Source of the DNA: RPQJ01 sp963744735
GTDB lineage: Bacteria > Pseudomonadota > Gammaproteobacteria > Steroidobacterales > Steroidobacteraceae
NCBI GenBank assembly: GCA_963744735.1
Contig: CAVUVH010000001.1
Span: forward strand, 248,001 to 312,000
Length of the DNA: 64,000 bases
Direction of reading: 5' to 3'
Shown: positions 17,547-28,677 of the stretch, one piece after another
Numbering within the stretch: position 1 is the stretch's first letter
Layout: each line of letters starts with the position of its first letter
The notes under the pieces: model-generated
Databases searched by the model: none
What the model was told of the DNA's origin: nothing
The model's input: the letters and a program-made list of their open reading frames with translations, nothing else
Position numbers and translations under genes: made by a program

Positions 17547-20500
17547 ATGACGAACAGGTCTGCCTGGCAAGGCTCGCGTGGTGACGAACTCCATGGCTCG
17601 CAAGACCGCCCTGCTGGGCGCGGCGGCCACCGCGCTCATCGCCGCCACCCCCGCGCTGCACGCGGCCACGCCCGAAGTGCAGTCGGCCACGCTGCAGGCG
17701 GCCGTCCGCAACGCACTGCGCCTGCCGGTCACCGAGCAGATGAGCGTGGAGGCCATGCGCAAGGCCTTCAGCAAGCCGTCCTCGTTCGCCGCGCCCAGCC
17801 GCAAGATCGACTTCAACAACACGGACAACATCACCGTCGGTCCCGACCAGACGGCGATCCCGCTGTCGAGCACGGCCGAGAGCATCTCGATCGTCAACAC
17901 CGGCGACCTGACGGGCGGCATCGGCATCGACGTCTACACCGGCGCGGTCGACCTCGACACGGCGCTGGTCAACGACTCTGCCAGCTTTGTCTTCGATGCG
18001 GGCTTCGTCGGGCTTACGACGACGCCGGCAATCGCGTCTATGACAACTATGGCTACCCGTCCTACATCGCGACCGGCCAGATCGACTACAACCGCAGCCG
18101 CGTGATCCTGCCGCGCGACCCGGCCGACTCGACGATCACGATCGACAACCGCGGCTCGATCGACTTCGCCGACCGGCACGCGATCCGGGCGATCAACCCG
18201 GCCGGCCAGTCCATCGACATCACGAACTCCGGCGACATCACGTCGACCGGCGACAGGCGAACTCCGTCGGGCATCTACGCGCGGACCGAGGTCTACGAGT
18301 CTGCCTATGACTTCGAGAAGACCGCCGACGGCGAGCTCACGCTACAACGAGTTCGGCCAGGTGACGGGCGTCGTCTCGCCCGACGTCTACACGGTCGACA
18401 ACAACGTGCTGGACATGGAGTACGACGGCGGATCCATCGCCATCAACAACTCCGGCAACATCGACATGGGCGTCGACCACGGGACGCCGCCTACTTCGGC
18501 AGTCCCAGCAGCTGGGCCTCGGCCGGCATCCAGGCGATCGGCGACGGTGGCACGACGATCGTCAACAGCGGCGACATCAAGGTCGACAAGTGGAGTTCGG
18601 GCATCGATGTGCGCTCGACCGCGACCACGTCGATCGAGAACTCCGGCCGCATCGACATCGGCAACTATTCGGCTGGCATCTCGTTCTCGCCGTCCCGCGG
18701 CAGCGCGGGCGACTATCGTCTCGGCGGCGACGTCATGGTCGTCAACAGCGGCGAGATCCACGGCGACGTCGACCGGGACAACGTGGCGCCGGGCGAGGCT
18801 GCCTTCGTCGACCGGCATCGGCGTCGTCGAGCCTGGGCTCGAACAACGAGTACCTGGCGCATTACGCGCACCTCAATGAACTCCACGCCCGCTACAACGA
18901 GATGCTGGGTGAGGACGTGTTCCCGATCTTCGACTTCCCGAACGTCCGGCTGTACGAGACCACGGTCGTCAACGAAGGGCATGATCGAGCTGAAGGATGG
19001 CGGCCGCGGCATTTCCTCGCGCCGGACGCCGGCGAATCGACCGCGATCAACTCGGGGACGATCATCGTCGGCGACGGCTTCTCCTTCCCCGCGAACAACG
19101 TGCCCGGCCGAAAGCGCCGGCATCTTCCGATAATCTCGGCGGCCTGGGCTCGACCACCAGCATCAACACCGAGACAGGCGTCATCGTCAGCGGCGACAAC
19201 AGCGCCGGCATCCGCAACACCAACATCGGCGGCACTTCGTTCGCGATCAACGAAGGCTCGATCACGGTCGGCAACGGCGAAGTCGAACGCGCCTCGCAAG
19301 CTATGACGGCACGCCGTATCGACCGGCTGTTCACCGTCCGTCGGCATGCTGTCGAACAGCCCGGCAGTCGGCCGCTATCGGCGCCACGGCCTATGCCCGC
19401 AACAGCGGCGAAATCACGGCCGGCGACCTCGCCACGGGCGTGTTCGTGTCCGGGCAGGGACTGCGGCTCGCTGGATCCGACGGACTCGACGGCGATCAGC
19501 GTCAACGAGGGCATCATCGCGACCGGCGACAACGCGACCGGCATGTTCACGATGGGCAGCAACGCGACGACACGTACAACACGCGGCAGCGTCACCATCG
19601 GCGACCTCGACCTCAGCGAGTTCCTGCCGGATCCGGTCTTCGCCCGGAGCACGAGGTGGCGCAAATGGGTTACGGCGTCGCGTCGTGGGGCGAGGCGCTG
19701 GCGCAGGTCGTCAACTACGGCGACATCACGACCGGCAACGGCACCGTCGGCGCGGCCGCGCGGATGTACTACGCCGGCTACGGCTACGCGGCGCAGCTGC
19801 TGCAGAACGCGGACGGCGTCGATCATCACGGGCGACGATTCGACCGGCGCGCTGGTCGCGGGCAACTACTCCGCCGCGCTGGTCAACGAGGGCCGCATCA
19901 CGGTCGGCGACGATTCGATCGGCGTCGACATGTCCGGCCGGCAGCGTCGTCCTGCGCCGCTACGACCTGACGGCAACGGTCGTCGACGGCGCGCTGTTCG
20001 CGTCGAACTCCGGCATCATCGAGACCGGCGACAACTCGGTCGGTGTGCGCATGAACGCCGTCCTCCAGGACGTCGCCCTACACGGCGTCGGTCCTGGAGT
20101 TCGACCCGCCGGGCTGCTCGCGTATTTCAATCCGCCCTGCGACTTACAGCTCGTCTACGTGTCGAGGGACGGCCGATTCGATCGGCACGGCTTACCTCGC
20201 CAACAGCGGCACGATCCGCACCGGCGCGAACTCGACCGCGGTCGTGATCACCGGCGCGGGCGCGGCGGAGCTCGGCGGCGCGCAGATCTTCAACACCGGC
20301 ACGATCCAGGCCGGCGCGGACTGCCTCGGGCACGGCGATCAGTCTCAACGCCGACAACGACCTCGATTCCTACGTCGTCAACGTCGGCGAGATCGGCGGC
20401 AGCATCGTCTTCGGCGCCGGCAACGACACGCTGGTCAACACGCAGCTGCTCGACAACTTCGGGCCAGGTGACCAGCACCGGCAACATCACGCTGAACAGC

Positions 20501-21883
20501 TCGGTCATCGACTTCGGCGGCGGCAGCAATCGCTTCGAAATCGACCGCGGCGTGATCACGCTCACCGGCGGCGACAGCCTCGTCACCGGGGCGGACGTGT
20601 TCATGACGCTGGCGACGATCGACGCGCGCAACGGCGTCGCCGGCAGCACGCTGACGCTTCGACCGCAACCTCTCCGGCAGCTTCACCTTCGGTGCCGACC
20701 TTGCCAGTGGCGGTGATGCGGACCGCCTGATCGTGGGCGGCGACGTGACCAGCGGCAGCAGCGCTCGGTGTCGTGCTGAACCCGGCCGAGCAGCTGAAGG
20801 GCGACATCGACTTCACCATCGTCTCGGTGGGCGGCGACAACGACGCCAACGCGCCGACGATCGCGGGCGTGTCGGGCCAGTTTGCCGACAGCCTGCTGAG
20901 TGCCGAGGTGCGGACCGACGCCGCGACCGGCGACGTGCTGGTCAGCGCCACGCTTCGGCATGGGCCACATGGCGATCGCCGCGGCCTCGGCCACCACCAT
21001 GGCACAGAACTGGTGGCTGCAGTCGGTCGAGACCTACGACAAGCGCAACATGCACAGGCTGTCGGGCGCGAGCGAGACCGGCTGGTCGGCCTGGGGTTCG
21101 GTCTTCCACGAGGAAGGCACGATCGATCCGGACAACAGCCTGCAGGACGTGAGCTTCGACCAGAAGGTCTCGGCCCTCCAGGCGGGCGTCCAGTGGACCG
21201 GCGAAGTGGGTGGCGGCCGTCTGAGCGCTGGCCCGATCTTCGGCTACGGCGACGCAAGGGCAAATTCGAACGCCAACATCGGCAGCGCGAAGGGCAACGT
21301 CAATTCCTACGGCCTGAACGCCAGCTACAGGCTGGAGCAGGGTCTGTACTTCGACGCGTCGTGGCAGTCCATGACCATGGACACCGACTTCCGCACGCCC
21401 GGGACCGTGTCCGGAGCGACCGGCGAGTCGGATGCCGACGGCGACGGCTACAACCTCGAGGTGGGCTACGAGTACAAGCTGCAGTCCGGCCTCGCGCTGG
21501 TACCACAGCTGCAGTACGCCAGCGTGGACGTCGAGCTCGACGACTTCACCTCCAGCGACGGCGTTTACGGCTTCACCGACGTTGGCGGCAAGGCTTCGTT
21601 GCTGCGCGCGGGCGTGGCCGTGCTGAAGACGTTCGAGACGGAGAACGGGTTCGTCACCCCGGTGGCCAACCTCAACTACCTGTATTCGGCCGATGGCGAG
21701 AGCGAACTGCGGTCGAACGGCGTGCAGTTCGACAACGATTCATCGGGCTCCGGTTATCGGGCCGAGTTCGGCATCGCAGGCCGCTACAAGGCCTGGGACA
21801 TCACCGGGCGCGTCGGCGTGGCTGACATGTCGACCTCGGACTACATGCTGTCCACCAACATCGCCGTCCGCTACCGCTGGTAA
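17547..21883 (+). CDS. Large autotransporter (type Va) with repeat passenger, heavily frameshifted
   Basis: Start taken at ATG 17547 behind a GGAAGGGA ribosome-binding site; a +1 shift near 17578 then joins the signal peptide MARKTALLGAAATALIAA...LHA. The passenger (about 17800-20900) is made of beta-helix-like repeats of the form I-x-N-S/T-G-D/E-I/L...G.(S/N)..GI, e.g. IVNTGDLTGGIGID, IVNSGDIKVDKWSSGID. The C-terminal translocator (about 21000-21883) is intact: AMAQNWWLQS-like linker, TGWSAWGSVFHEEG, barrel strands and the terminal aromatic in VRYRW. Roughly twenty or more frame changes occur in the passenger, none in the last 900 bp. Presumably an adhesin or surface protein; it is 8 bp before the TonB-dependent receptor. 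Confidence 0.8.
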
Positions 21884-21891
21884 GCAACGCA

Positions 21892-24646
21892 ATGAACACC
21901 CTGCCGAAACTGGCGTCCTGCCTTTCTCTCAGCTTCCTCGCGCTTGCCGTGGCCACGCCGGCCACGGCGCAGGAGCAGACCGGTCCCGAGCCTGAGCGCG
22001 AACAGGCTCAGGGCAACACGGGCGACTCCGCGGGCGGAAGCCAGGGTGAGGCCGCGCCGGAGGAACTCGAGGAAATCGTCGTCACCGGCACGCTGATTCC
22101 GATGACGTCCAACTCCGGAATGTCGCCGGTCTCGGTGGTCACCAGCGAGGACATGGCGGCGCTCGGCTTTGTTTCGGTGGGCGACGTGGTGAACTCCTTC
22201 ACCGAGAACAAGGGCTACGTCGAGGGCAAGTCCTCGAACCTGCTCGGCCGGTTCACGACCGGCGGCCAGGAAGTCAACATCCGCGGCCTCGGCACCGGCC
22301 GCACGCTGGTGCTGCTGAACGGCCGGCGCATCGCCGACTACCCGCTGCCGTTCGGCGGCGAGCAGAACGGCGTCGACATCGGGGCGATCCCGGTGTCGGC
22401 ACTGGCGCGCGTCGAGCTGCTGTCCTCCGGCGCATCGGCGATCTACGGCTCGGACGCGATCGGCGGCGTGCTGAACTTCATCACCAAGCGCGACATGGAC
22501 CAGACCGAGGCGAGCGTCACGGTCGGCTCGTACGAGGACGGCGTCGGCACGACGGCGATCGGCTCGGTGATCACCGGCAATTCGTTCGAGCGCGGCTCCT
22601 TCACCTTCGGCCTGGACGGCTTCATCAACGACCAGATCCTGGCCAGCGACGTCGACTGGCTGCAGCGCAACGCGCCCTACAACGCCGGCATGGTGTCGAT
22701 CCAGCGCAACACGCCGCCTGCGCCGGTGCAGTCGGCGCTGCCGGAAGAGTCGTGCGCGCCACTCGGCTTCCAGTACTCCGACGAGGCCTGCCTGAGCGAG
22801 GTCAGCAACACGATCTCGCTGCAGCCGGAAATCCGGCAGTTCTCGGCCTTCTTCGACGGCCGCTATGACCTCGCCGACAACATCGAGCTGTTCGCCACCG
22901 CGATCGCCACCGACAATACCTACGAGACGCGCAGCAACGTGCTGTTCTGGAACGGCATCGTCGGCCGCGAGGATTTCTCGTCCGCCGTGTTCCTGACCCG
23001 CGGCTTCTCCGGCAGCGAGCTCGGTTCGGCGGACGTCGAATCCGACCAGACCGCCTGGACCATCACCACGGGCGTCAAGGGCGGCTTCGACGTCGGCAGC
23101 GAGCGCTGGCACTGGGACGTGTCCTATTCGTACGCCGACTACGACACGCGCGAGACGTCGATCAACCTGAAGGAAGAGGGCATCCGCGACTGGATACTCG
23201 CCGGCGCCGCGACGGTCGTGCCCGAGCCGAACCAGAAGGACACCTATATCGTCGACGGGGACTTCTACGACAACCAGCTGGTCGAACAACATCGTGCGGC
23301 CGGTGCAGGGTTCGGATGTCGCGGCACTGATCGGCCAGAACGTGCTGCAGGCCAACTCATCCTCGAGCTTCCTGACGCTGACGCTGGACGGCACGCTCGG
23401 CGACTTCGGCGTGATGCACCAGCCGGTCAAGTTCGCACTGCGCTCGGAGATCGCCGAGCAGTCGATGGAGATCGTGCCCGACGAGCGTTCGCTCAACACG
23501 ACCGGCGAGGGCTGGTACAACGTCGGCGCCATCGCCGCCGAGGGCGACCGTGACCGCAAGGCGCTCGCGCTCGAACTCGCGCTGCCCGTGCTGTCGGCGC
23601 TGGACGTGTCGCTGGCCGGCCGCGTCGATCACTACAGTGATGCCTCCGACATCTCCGGCCGCTTCTCCGGGCAGATGAAGTTCCTGTATCGCGCCACCGA
23701 CTGGCTCAAGTTCCGTGGCGGCTACTCGCAGACCTTCCGCGCCCCGGACATGTTCAACATCTACGGCCAGTCGGAAGGGTTCTCGACCGTCGCCGACTTC
23801 TCCGCCCCGGGCTGCTTCGACGGCCAGACCTACGTCTGCGGATTCACCACCGTCGCGACCACGCGCCGTCCCGACACCAGCCTGACCGAGGAATACGGCG
23901 ACGACATCGGTTTCGGCATGATCTGGCAGCCGGTGACGAGCTTCATGATGTCCGCCGACTGGTACCGGATCGAGCTCAACGACCTGGTGGTCACCGAGAC
24001 CGCCTACGACACCGTGCTGCGCGAGTGGCAGTGCGACAACGGCGTGCTGGACGGCTCGTCGCAGCTGTGCGCGGACGTCCGTTCGCGCGTCATCCGCAAC
24101 GGCTTCGGCGCGATCGAGAGCGTCATCACCCAGCCGATCAACTCGGACAGCGCGGAGCGCGAAGGCCTCGACGTGCGCGCGACGTACACGTTCGAATCCG
24201 AGCGGTTCGGCATGTTCTCGTCCGACCTCAGCTTCTCCAAGGTGCTGAAGTTCGACCTGAACCAGTTCGCCGGTGACGAAACCCTGGACCTGCGTTATGG
24301 CTATATCGGCCAGGCAACGCCCGAGAATTCGCTGGCATTGACGCTGCGCTGGGACAACCCGCTGACCGCGGGCAAGGCGGTCGGTGCCGCGCTGTTCATG
24401 CAGCGCAACGACGGCATCTACAACTTCTCGCAGACGCAGTTCATGGAGCCCATGTACAACGTCAACCTGACCGGTCGCTACCAGTTCAGCGCGCAGGGCG
24501 AGGTCAGCCTGATCGTCAACAACCTGCTGTACACCTCGCCGCAGGACAACGGCGGTGGCCTGTGGCCGGGCTTCTGGCCGCAGCTGCAGATCAGCAGCGC
24601 GCTGGGCCGGTCCGCCTATGTCTCGCTGCGCTATTCGTTCGACTGA
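21892..24646 (+). CDS. TonB-dependent outer-membrane receptor, one +1 frameshift
   Basis: About 918 residues. Signal peptide ends near TATAQ; an acidic linker is followed by the TonB box-like EEIVVTGTLIP. The plug domain shows VNIRGLGTGRTLVLLNGRRI and VELLSSGASAIYGSDAIGGVLNFITKR. The barrel ends SAYVSLRYSFD. The family imports siderophores, oligosaccharides, peptides or vitamins; the large oligo/peptide-type plug and the S9 peptidase downstream suggest peptides. The frame shifts +1 near 23284 (GTC-G-AAC, resuming NNIVRPVQGSDV). Confidence 0.92.
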
Positions 24647-24647
24647 C

Positions 24648-26711
24648 ATGCGCTACGTCTGGTCCGTGCGATTCGTCCGCTCATTGCTGCTGGCCGCGAC
24701 GCTGGCGCCGGGGCTCGCCCACGCCGCGACGCCCGGCGCGGAGCGGGCGCCGCAAGCTGCGGCGCCGCTGGAGCTGACCGACATCATCTCGCGGCCGAAG
24801 GTGGTCGATCTGAAGGTCTCGCCGGACGGCAGGCATTTCGCCGGCACCGGCGTGACCGACGAGGGCAAGACGGTCCTGCACATCCTCGACCGGCGCACCA
24901 TGACCATCGTGCACAGCGAGGTCTACGGCGGCCCGCTCGGCGTCGGTGAGTTCGGCTGGCACGACGCGGACAACCTGCTGATCACCTCCACCTACAAGAG
25001 CGAGCTGGCCGAGGGCCGCGGCAGCGCCGGCGTCTTCATCTTCAATATCAGGACCAAGGAAATCCGCCGCGTCTGGGGCGGCGAGGGTTCGACCGACTAC
25101 GGCGGCTTCGAGGGCGGCGACCTGGGCGCGAGGATCGACGACCAGCACTACTGGCTGACGGTCGGCCCGTCCGGCTCGACGTACTCCGAGTTCCCGTTCT
25201 TCTACCTGTACAAGCTGAACATCTTCACCGGGCGCGCGACCAAGGTGCTGAAGTCGCCTTCGCGCGCAGCGAGCTTCGTGTTCAACAAGGACAACGAGGT
25301 GACGCACTCGATCGGCGTGCTGCCGGACGACTTCGACTCGACCGTCGTGCACCGGCGCGTCGGCGACGAGTGGGTGCTCGAGGGCATCTACAAGAACCCG
25401 CAGGGCGCCAGCATTCCCGTCCGCTGGCACAAGTGGGATCCGGACAAGATCCTGTATCGCGACAACCTCGACGCGCAGACCGTCGGCTACTACTGGGTCG
25501 ATGCAAAGACCGGCGCGAAGCAGCTGATCTATCGCGATCCGCGGGTGGACGTCGACGAAGTGGTCTTCGACGAGGAAGACGTGGCGATCGCCGCCAAGCA
25601 CCAGTACGACTACCCGACCTACGTGCCGCTGCAGCCGGATCATCCGCAGGTGGTCCGCAGGCAGCGCCTGGTCGCGGCGTTTCCCGGTCAACAGATCTCG
25701 GTCGAGTCGTCCACGGCCGACGGCATCGAGCACGTGCTGCGGGTCCACAGCGACCGGGATCCGGGGCAGTTCTACCTGTGGAACGAGTACGACGGCAAGA
25801 TCCGCCACCTGATGAATCCGCGCCCGCAGGTGAAGCCGGCCGACATGCCGCAGACCCAGGCGGTGCGGTTCAAGGCGCGCGACGGCATGGAACTGGTGGG
25901 TTACCTGACCGTTCCCGTGCACAAGCCGGCGCAGAAGCTGCCCATGGTCATCCTGCCGCACGGCGGCCCGCACGGCGTGCGCGACAGCTGGGGTTACGAC
26001 ATGGAGGCTTCTGCGTTCGCCAATGCCGGCTACGCGGTGCTCAAGGTCAACTATCGCGGCTCTGGCGGTTACGGCAAGGACTTCCACTACAAGTGGTACC
26101 GGCACTGGGGCCTCGAGATGCAGGACGACCTGGAGGACGGCGTGCTGTGGGCCGCCGGCGCCGGCATCGCCGACATCGACCGGGTCTGCATCTATGGCGC
26201 CTCGTATGGCGGCTATGCGGCGCTGATGGGCGTGGTGAAGACGCCCGACCGGTACCGGTGCGCGATCGGCTACGTCGGCGTGTACGACCTCAACATCATG
26301 CACCAGTTCGGCGACATCAGCCGCTCGAAGGCCGGCCAGAAGTACCTGGACGAAGCCCTGGGCACCGACCCGGCCGATCGCGCCGCGCGTTCGAGCACGC
26401 CGCACGTCGACCGGATCAAGGCACCGGTATTCCTGGTGCATGGCATGCAGGACGACCGCGCGCATTTCCGTCATTACGAGGAAATGCGCGAGGCGCTCAA
26501 GGCGCGCAACCATCGCTTCGAGACACTGCTGGTGCCGCGCGCCGGTCACGGCGCACGCGATCTCGCCAGCGTGCGCGAGGTGACCTGCCGCATGATTGAT
26601 TTCCTCGATCGCCACATCGGCGACCGGGCTCCGACCGATCCGCCCGATGACTGCCAGTTCCCGGGATCGAAGAAGTTGCCGTACGAGTACTTCGCAGGCG
26701 GGTCCCGATGA
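24648..26711 (+). CDS. Secreted S9-family prolyl oligopeptidase-like serine peptidase
   Basis: 687 residues from the ATG 1 bp after the receptor stop. A signal peptide (RSLLLAATLAPGLAHA) is followed by a beta-propeller-type domain (about 40-420; DLKVSPDGRHFAG) and an alpha/beta-hydrolase domain with HGGPHGVRDSWGYD, the nucleophile elbow GASYGGYAAL, the Asp in HGMQDDRAH and the His in PRAGHGARD, a complete Ser-Asp-His triad. S9 enzymes cut short peptides. Its tight coupling to the receptor fits digestion of imported peptides in the periplasm. Confidence 0.92.
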   Translation: MRYVWSVRFVRSLLLAATLAPGLAHAATPGAERAPQAAAPLELTDIISRPKVVDLKVSPDGRHFAGTGVTDEGKTVLHILDRRTMTIVHSEVYGGPLGVGEFGWHDADNLLITSTYKSELAEGRGSAGVFIFNIRTKEIRRVWGGEGSTDYGGFEGGDLGARIDDQHYWLTVGPSGSTYSEFPFFYLYKLNIFTGRATKVLKSPSRAASFVFNKDNEVTHSIGVLPDDFDSTVVHRRVGDEWVLEGIYKNPQGASIPVRWHKWDPDKILYRDNLDAQTVGYYWVDAKTGAKQLIYRDPRVDVDEVVFDEEDVAIAAKHQYDYPTYVPLQPDHPQVVRRQRLVAAFPGQQISVESSTADGIEHVLRVHSDRDPGQFYLWNEYDGKIRHLMNPRPQVKPADMPQTQAVRFKARDGMELVGYLTVPVHKPAQKLPMVILPHGGPHGVRDSWGYDMEASAFANAGYAVLKVNYRGSGGYGKDFHYKWYRHWGLEMQDDLEDGVLWAAGAGIADIDRVCIYGASYGGYAALMGVVKTPDRYRCAIGYVGVYDLNIMHQFGDISRSKAGQKYLDEALGTDPADRAARSSTPHVDRIKAPVFLVHGMQDDRAHFRHYEEMREALKARNHRFETLLVPRAGHGARDLASVREVTCRMIDFLDRHIGDRAPTDPPDDCQFPGSKKLPYEYFAGGSR

Positions 26712-27214
26712 AGCGCATCACGCTGGGCGGCATCGCGCTGCTGTTGCTCGCCCCTTCCTGGGCGTGGGCCCAGGCCAGCTTCACGCGGCCGGAGTGCGCT
26801 GCCGACGCTGCGCTCACCCCGCAGGCGGCCGAGGCCCGCTGCATCCGCGAGGCGCGCAAGCGCGTGCAGGATGCCAACTTCGCGGCGCTGCAGGCCACCG
26901 GCCTCATGTTCAATTACATGGCGCGGCCCGACCTCGAGCGCTTTCCCGAAGCCAAAGCCGTGCTCGAAAAGAAGGTCGAAGGTTCGTTCGGCCTCGTCTT
27001 CTCGGTCGCTCCGGACGGTACCGTATACAATGTGGCGACGAAGGACGTCACGGCCGGCATCGAGCCGCTCGCGAAGATGTGGGCGGATACGATCGGCCAG
27101 TGGACCTTCGTCAAGCCCGGCCAGGCGGTGACCGACATCGAGCATCGCCGGATCTACCTGTACGCCAGGGAAGAAGACGCCGAGTCGCAGAAGAAGCCGC
27201 AAGCCACTTTCTGA
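26708..27214 (+). CDS. Secreted protein with TonB-C/energy-transducer-like C-terminal region
   Basis: 168 residues; ATGA overlap with the peptidase. A clear signal peptide ends at WAWAQ. A Cys-containing helical part (PECAADAALTPQAAEARC) precedes a region GLVFSVAPDGTVYNVATKDV...WADTIGQWTFVKPG that resembles the C-terminal domain of TonB/AgmX-type proteins (strand, ADG turn, helix, xWxF). No transmembrane anchor other than the signal is seen. The assignment is by eye. Its position between a TonB-system peptidase and the TIGR03032-like gene suggests a shared envelope role. Confidence 0.65.
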   Translation: MKRITLGGIALLLLAPSWAWAQASFTRPECAADAALTPQAAEARCIREARKRVQDANFAALQATGLMFNYMARPDLERFPEAKAVLEKKVEGSFGLVFSVAPDGTVYNVATKDVTAGIEPLAKMWADTIGQWTFVKPGQAVTDIEHRRIYLYAREEDAESQKKPQATF

Positions 27215-27273
27215 GCGCGCGGCGGGTCGCGAGCCCGTGTCCCGCCCCGAGCCAGCTGCATCGAGAAGCCGAC

Positions 27274-28523
27274 ATGTCCAACGACGCCGCTGATATCCCG
27301 GTTGCGGAGGCTGCAACAGCCGCAGCACCCGCCGATCCCCAGGTCGCGAGCCCGAGGTCGCCAAGGCGCCGGAGCCGGTGAAGAAGTCCTGCAGTTCCGG
27401 CCTGCCGGCCTGGATGCGGCGCAACCGGCTGTCGATCGCGTTCACGTCCTACCAGAGCGGCCGGCTGTACCTGCTCGGCGCCGACCCTAAGGGCCGGCTG
27501 TCGTTCCACGAGCGGATCTACCAGCGCGCGATGGGTATCGTCGGCAACGGCCAGCGGCTGTTCATGGGCGGCCTGTACCAGGTCTGGCGCTTCGAGAACA
27601 TCCTGCGCGGCGGCCAGATGGCCAACGAAGTGTTCGACCGGTGCTACGTGCCGCGCAACGCGCAGTTCACGGGCGCGATCGACATCCACGAAATCGGCAT
27701 CCGCAAGGGCGGCACGGTCGTGTTCGTCAACACGAAGTACAACTGCCTGTGCGTGCCGAGCGTCACGCACAGCTTCAAGGTGATCTGGAAGCCCGACTTC
27801 ATCAGCAAGATCGTGCCGGAGGACCGTTGTCACCTCAACGGCCTGGCGATGCGCGACGGCCAGCCGAAGTACGTCACGGCGGTCTGCCGGTCGGACACGA
27901 TCGATGGCTGGCGCGACCGGCGACACGACGGCGGTGTCGTCATCGACGTCGACACGAACGAGATCGTCTGCGAGGGCCTGTCGATGCCGCATTCGCCGCG
28001 CTGGGCGGACGGCAAGCTCTGGCTGCTGAACTCCGGCACCGGCTACCTCGGCACGGTCGACTTCGCCACGCGCCGCTTCGTGCCGCACGTCTTCTGCCCC
28101 GGCTTCCTGCGCGGTCTCGCGATCAAGAACGGCTACGCCGCGATCGGGCTGTCCAAGCCGCGCAACGCGCGCTTCGACGGTCTCGAGCTGCAGAAGAACC
28201 TCGAGGCCAAGGACAGCCAGGCGTGGTGCGGCGTGCAGATCGTCGACCTGCGGTCCGGCTCGGTGGTCGAGTGGGTCCGGCTCGACGGGCCGGTGACCGA
28301 ACTGTTCGACGTCACCTTCCTCGACGACGTGACCTGCCCGATGGCGCTGGGCCAGCAAAGTCCGGAAAACCTGTCGCTGATCTCGATCGAGGACGGCACC
28401 GCTGCTGGCGCAGTCCGGCGCGGGTTCGACGGCCGCCTAAGTCTCGCCGCCGCGAGCACCATGAGGCGACGCGCGCAATCGCCGATATTGCGCTCCGGTC
28501 GGGTCCCGGCAGACACGCCGTGA
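27274..28523 (+). CDS. TIGR03032/DUF4915-like protein, one frameshift near the start
   Basis: Begins MSNDAADIPVAEA from the ATG at 27274; after a -1/+2 frame change near 27345 the core continues for about 360 residues. Recognised by SIAFTSYQSGRLYLLGAD, MGGLYQVWRFENIL, VFVNTKYNCLCVPS, CHLNGLAMRDGQPKYVTAVCRSD, GLSMPHSPRWADGKLWLLNSGTG and FCPGFLRGLAIKNGYAAIGLSKPR, as in the TIGR03032 family, predicted beta-propellers of unknown function. The last about 40 residues (after SIEDG) look non-homologous, so another indel may have changed the C-terminus. It ends the plus-strand run of surface and secretion genes. Confidence 0.8.
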
Positions 28524-28677
28524 ACCCGTCCCTGGGGGCTCGCGCTCGCCATCCATGGCTCGCGACGGTCTGCCGGAACCCATCCGGAACGCACATCGGC
28601 GATTGCCTCGCGCATCGATCTTTTCCCCAGCGGCGGTGGCGCTGCGGGAAGATGCCAGCGCGTCCGCCGCCCGGACG

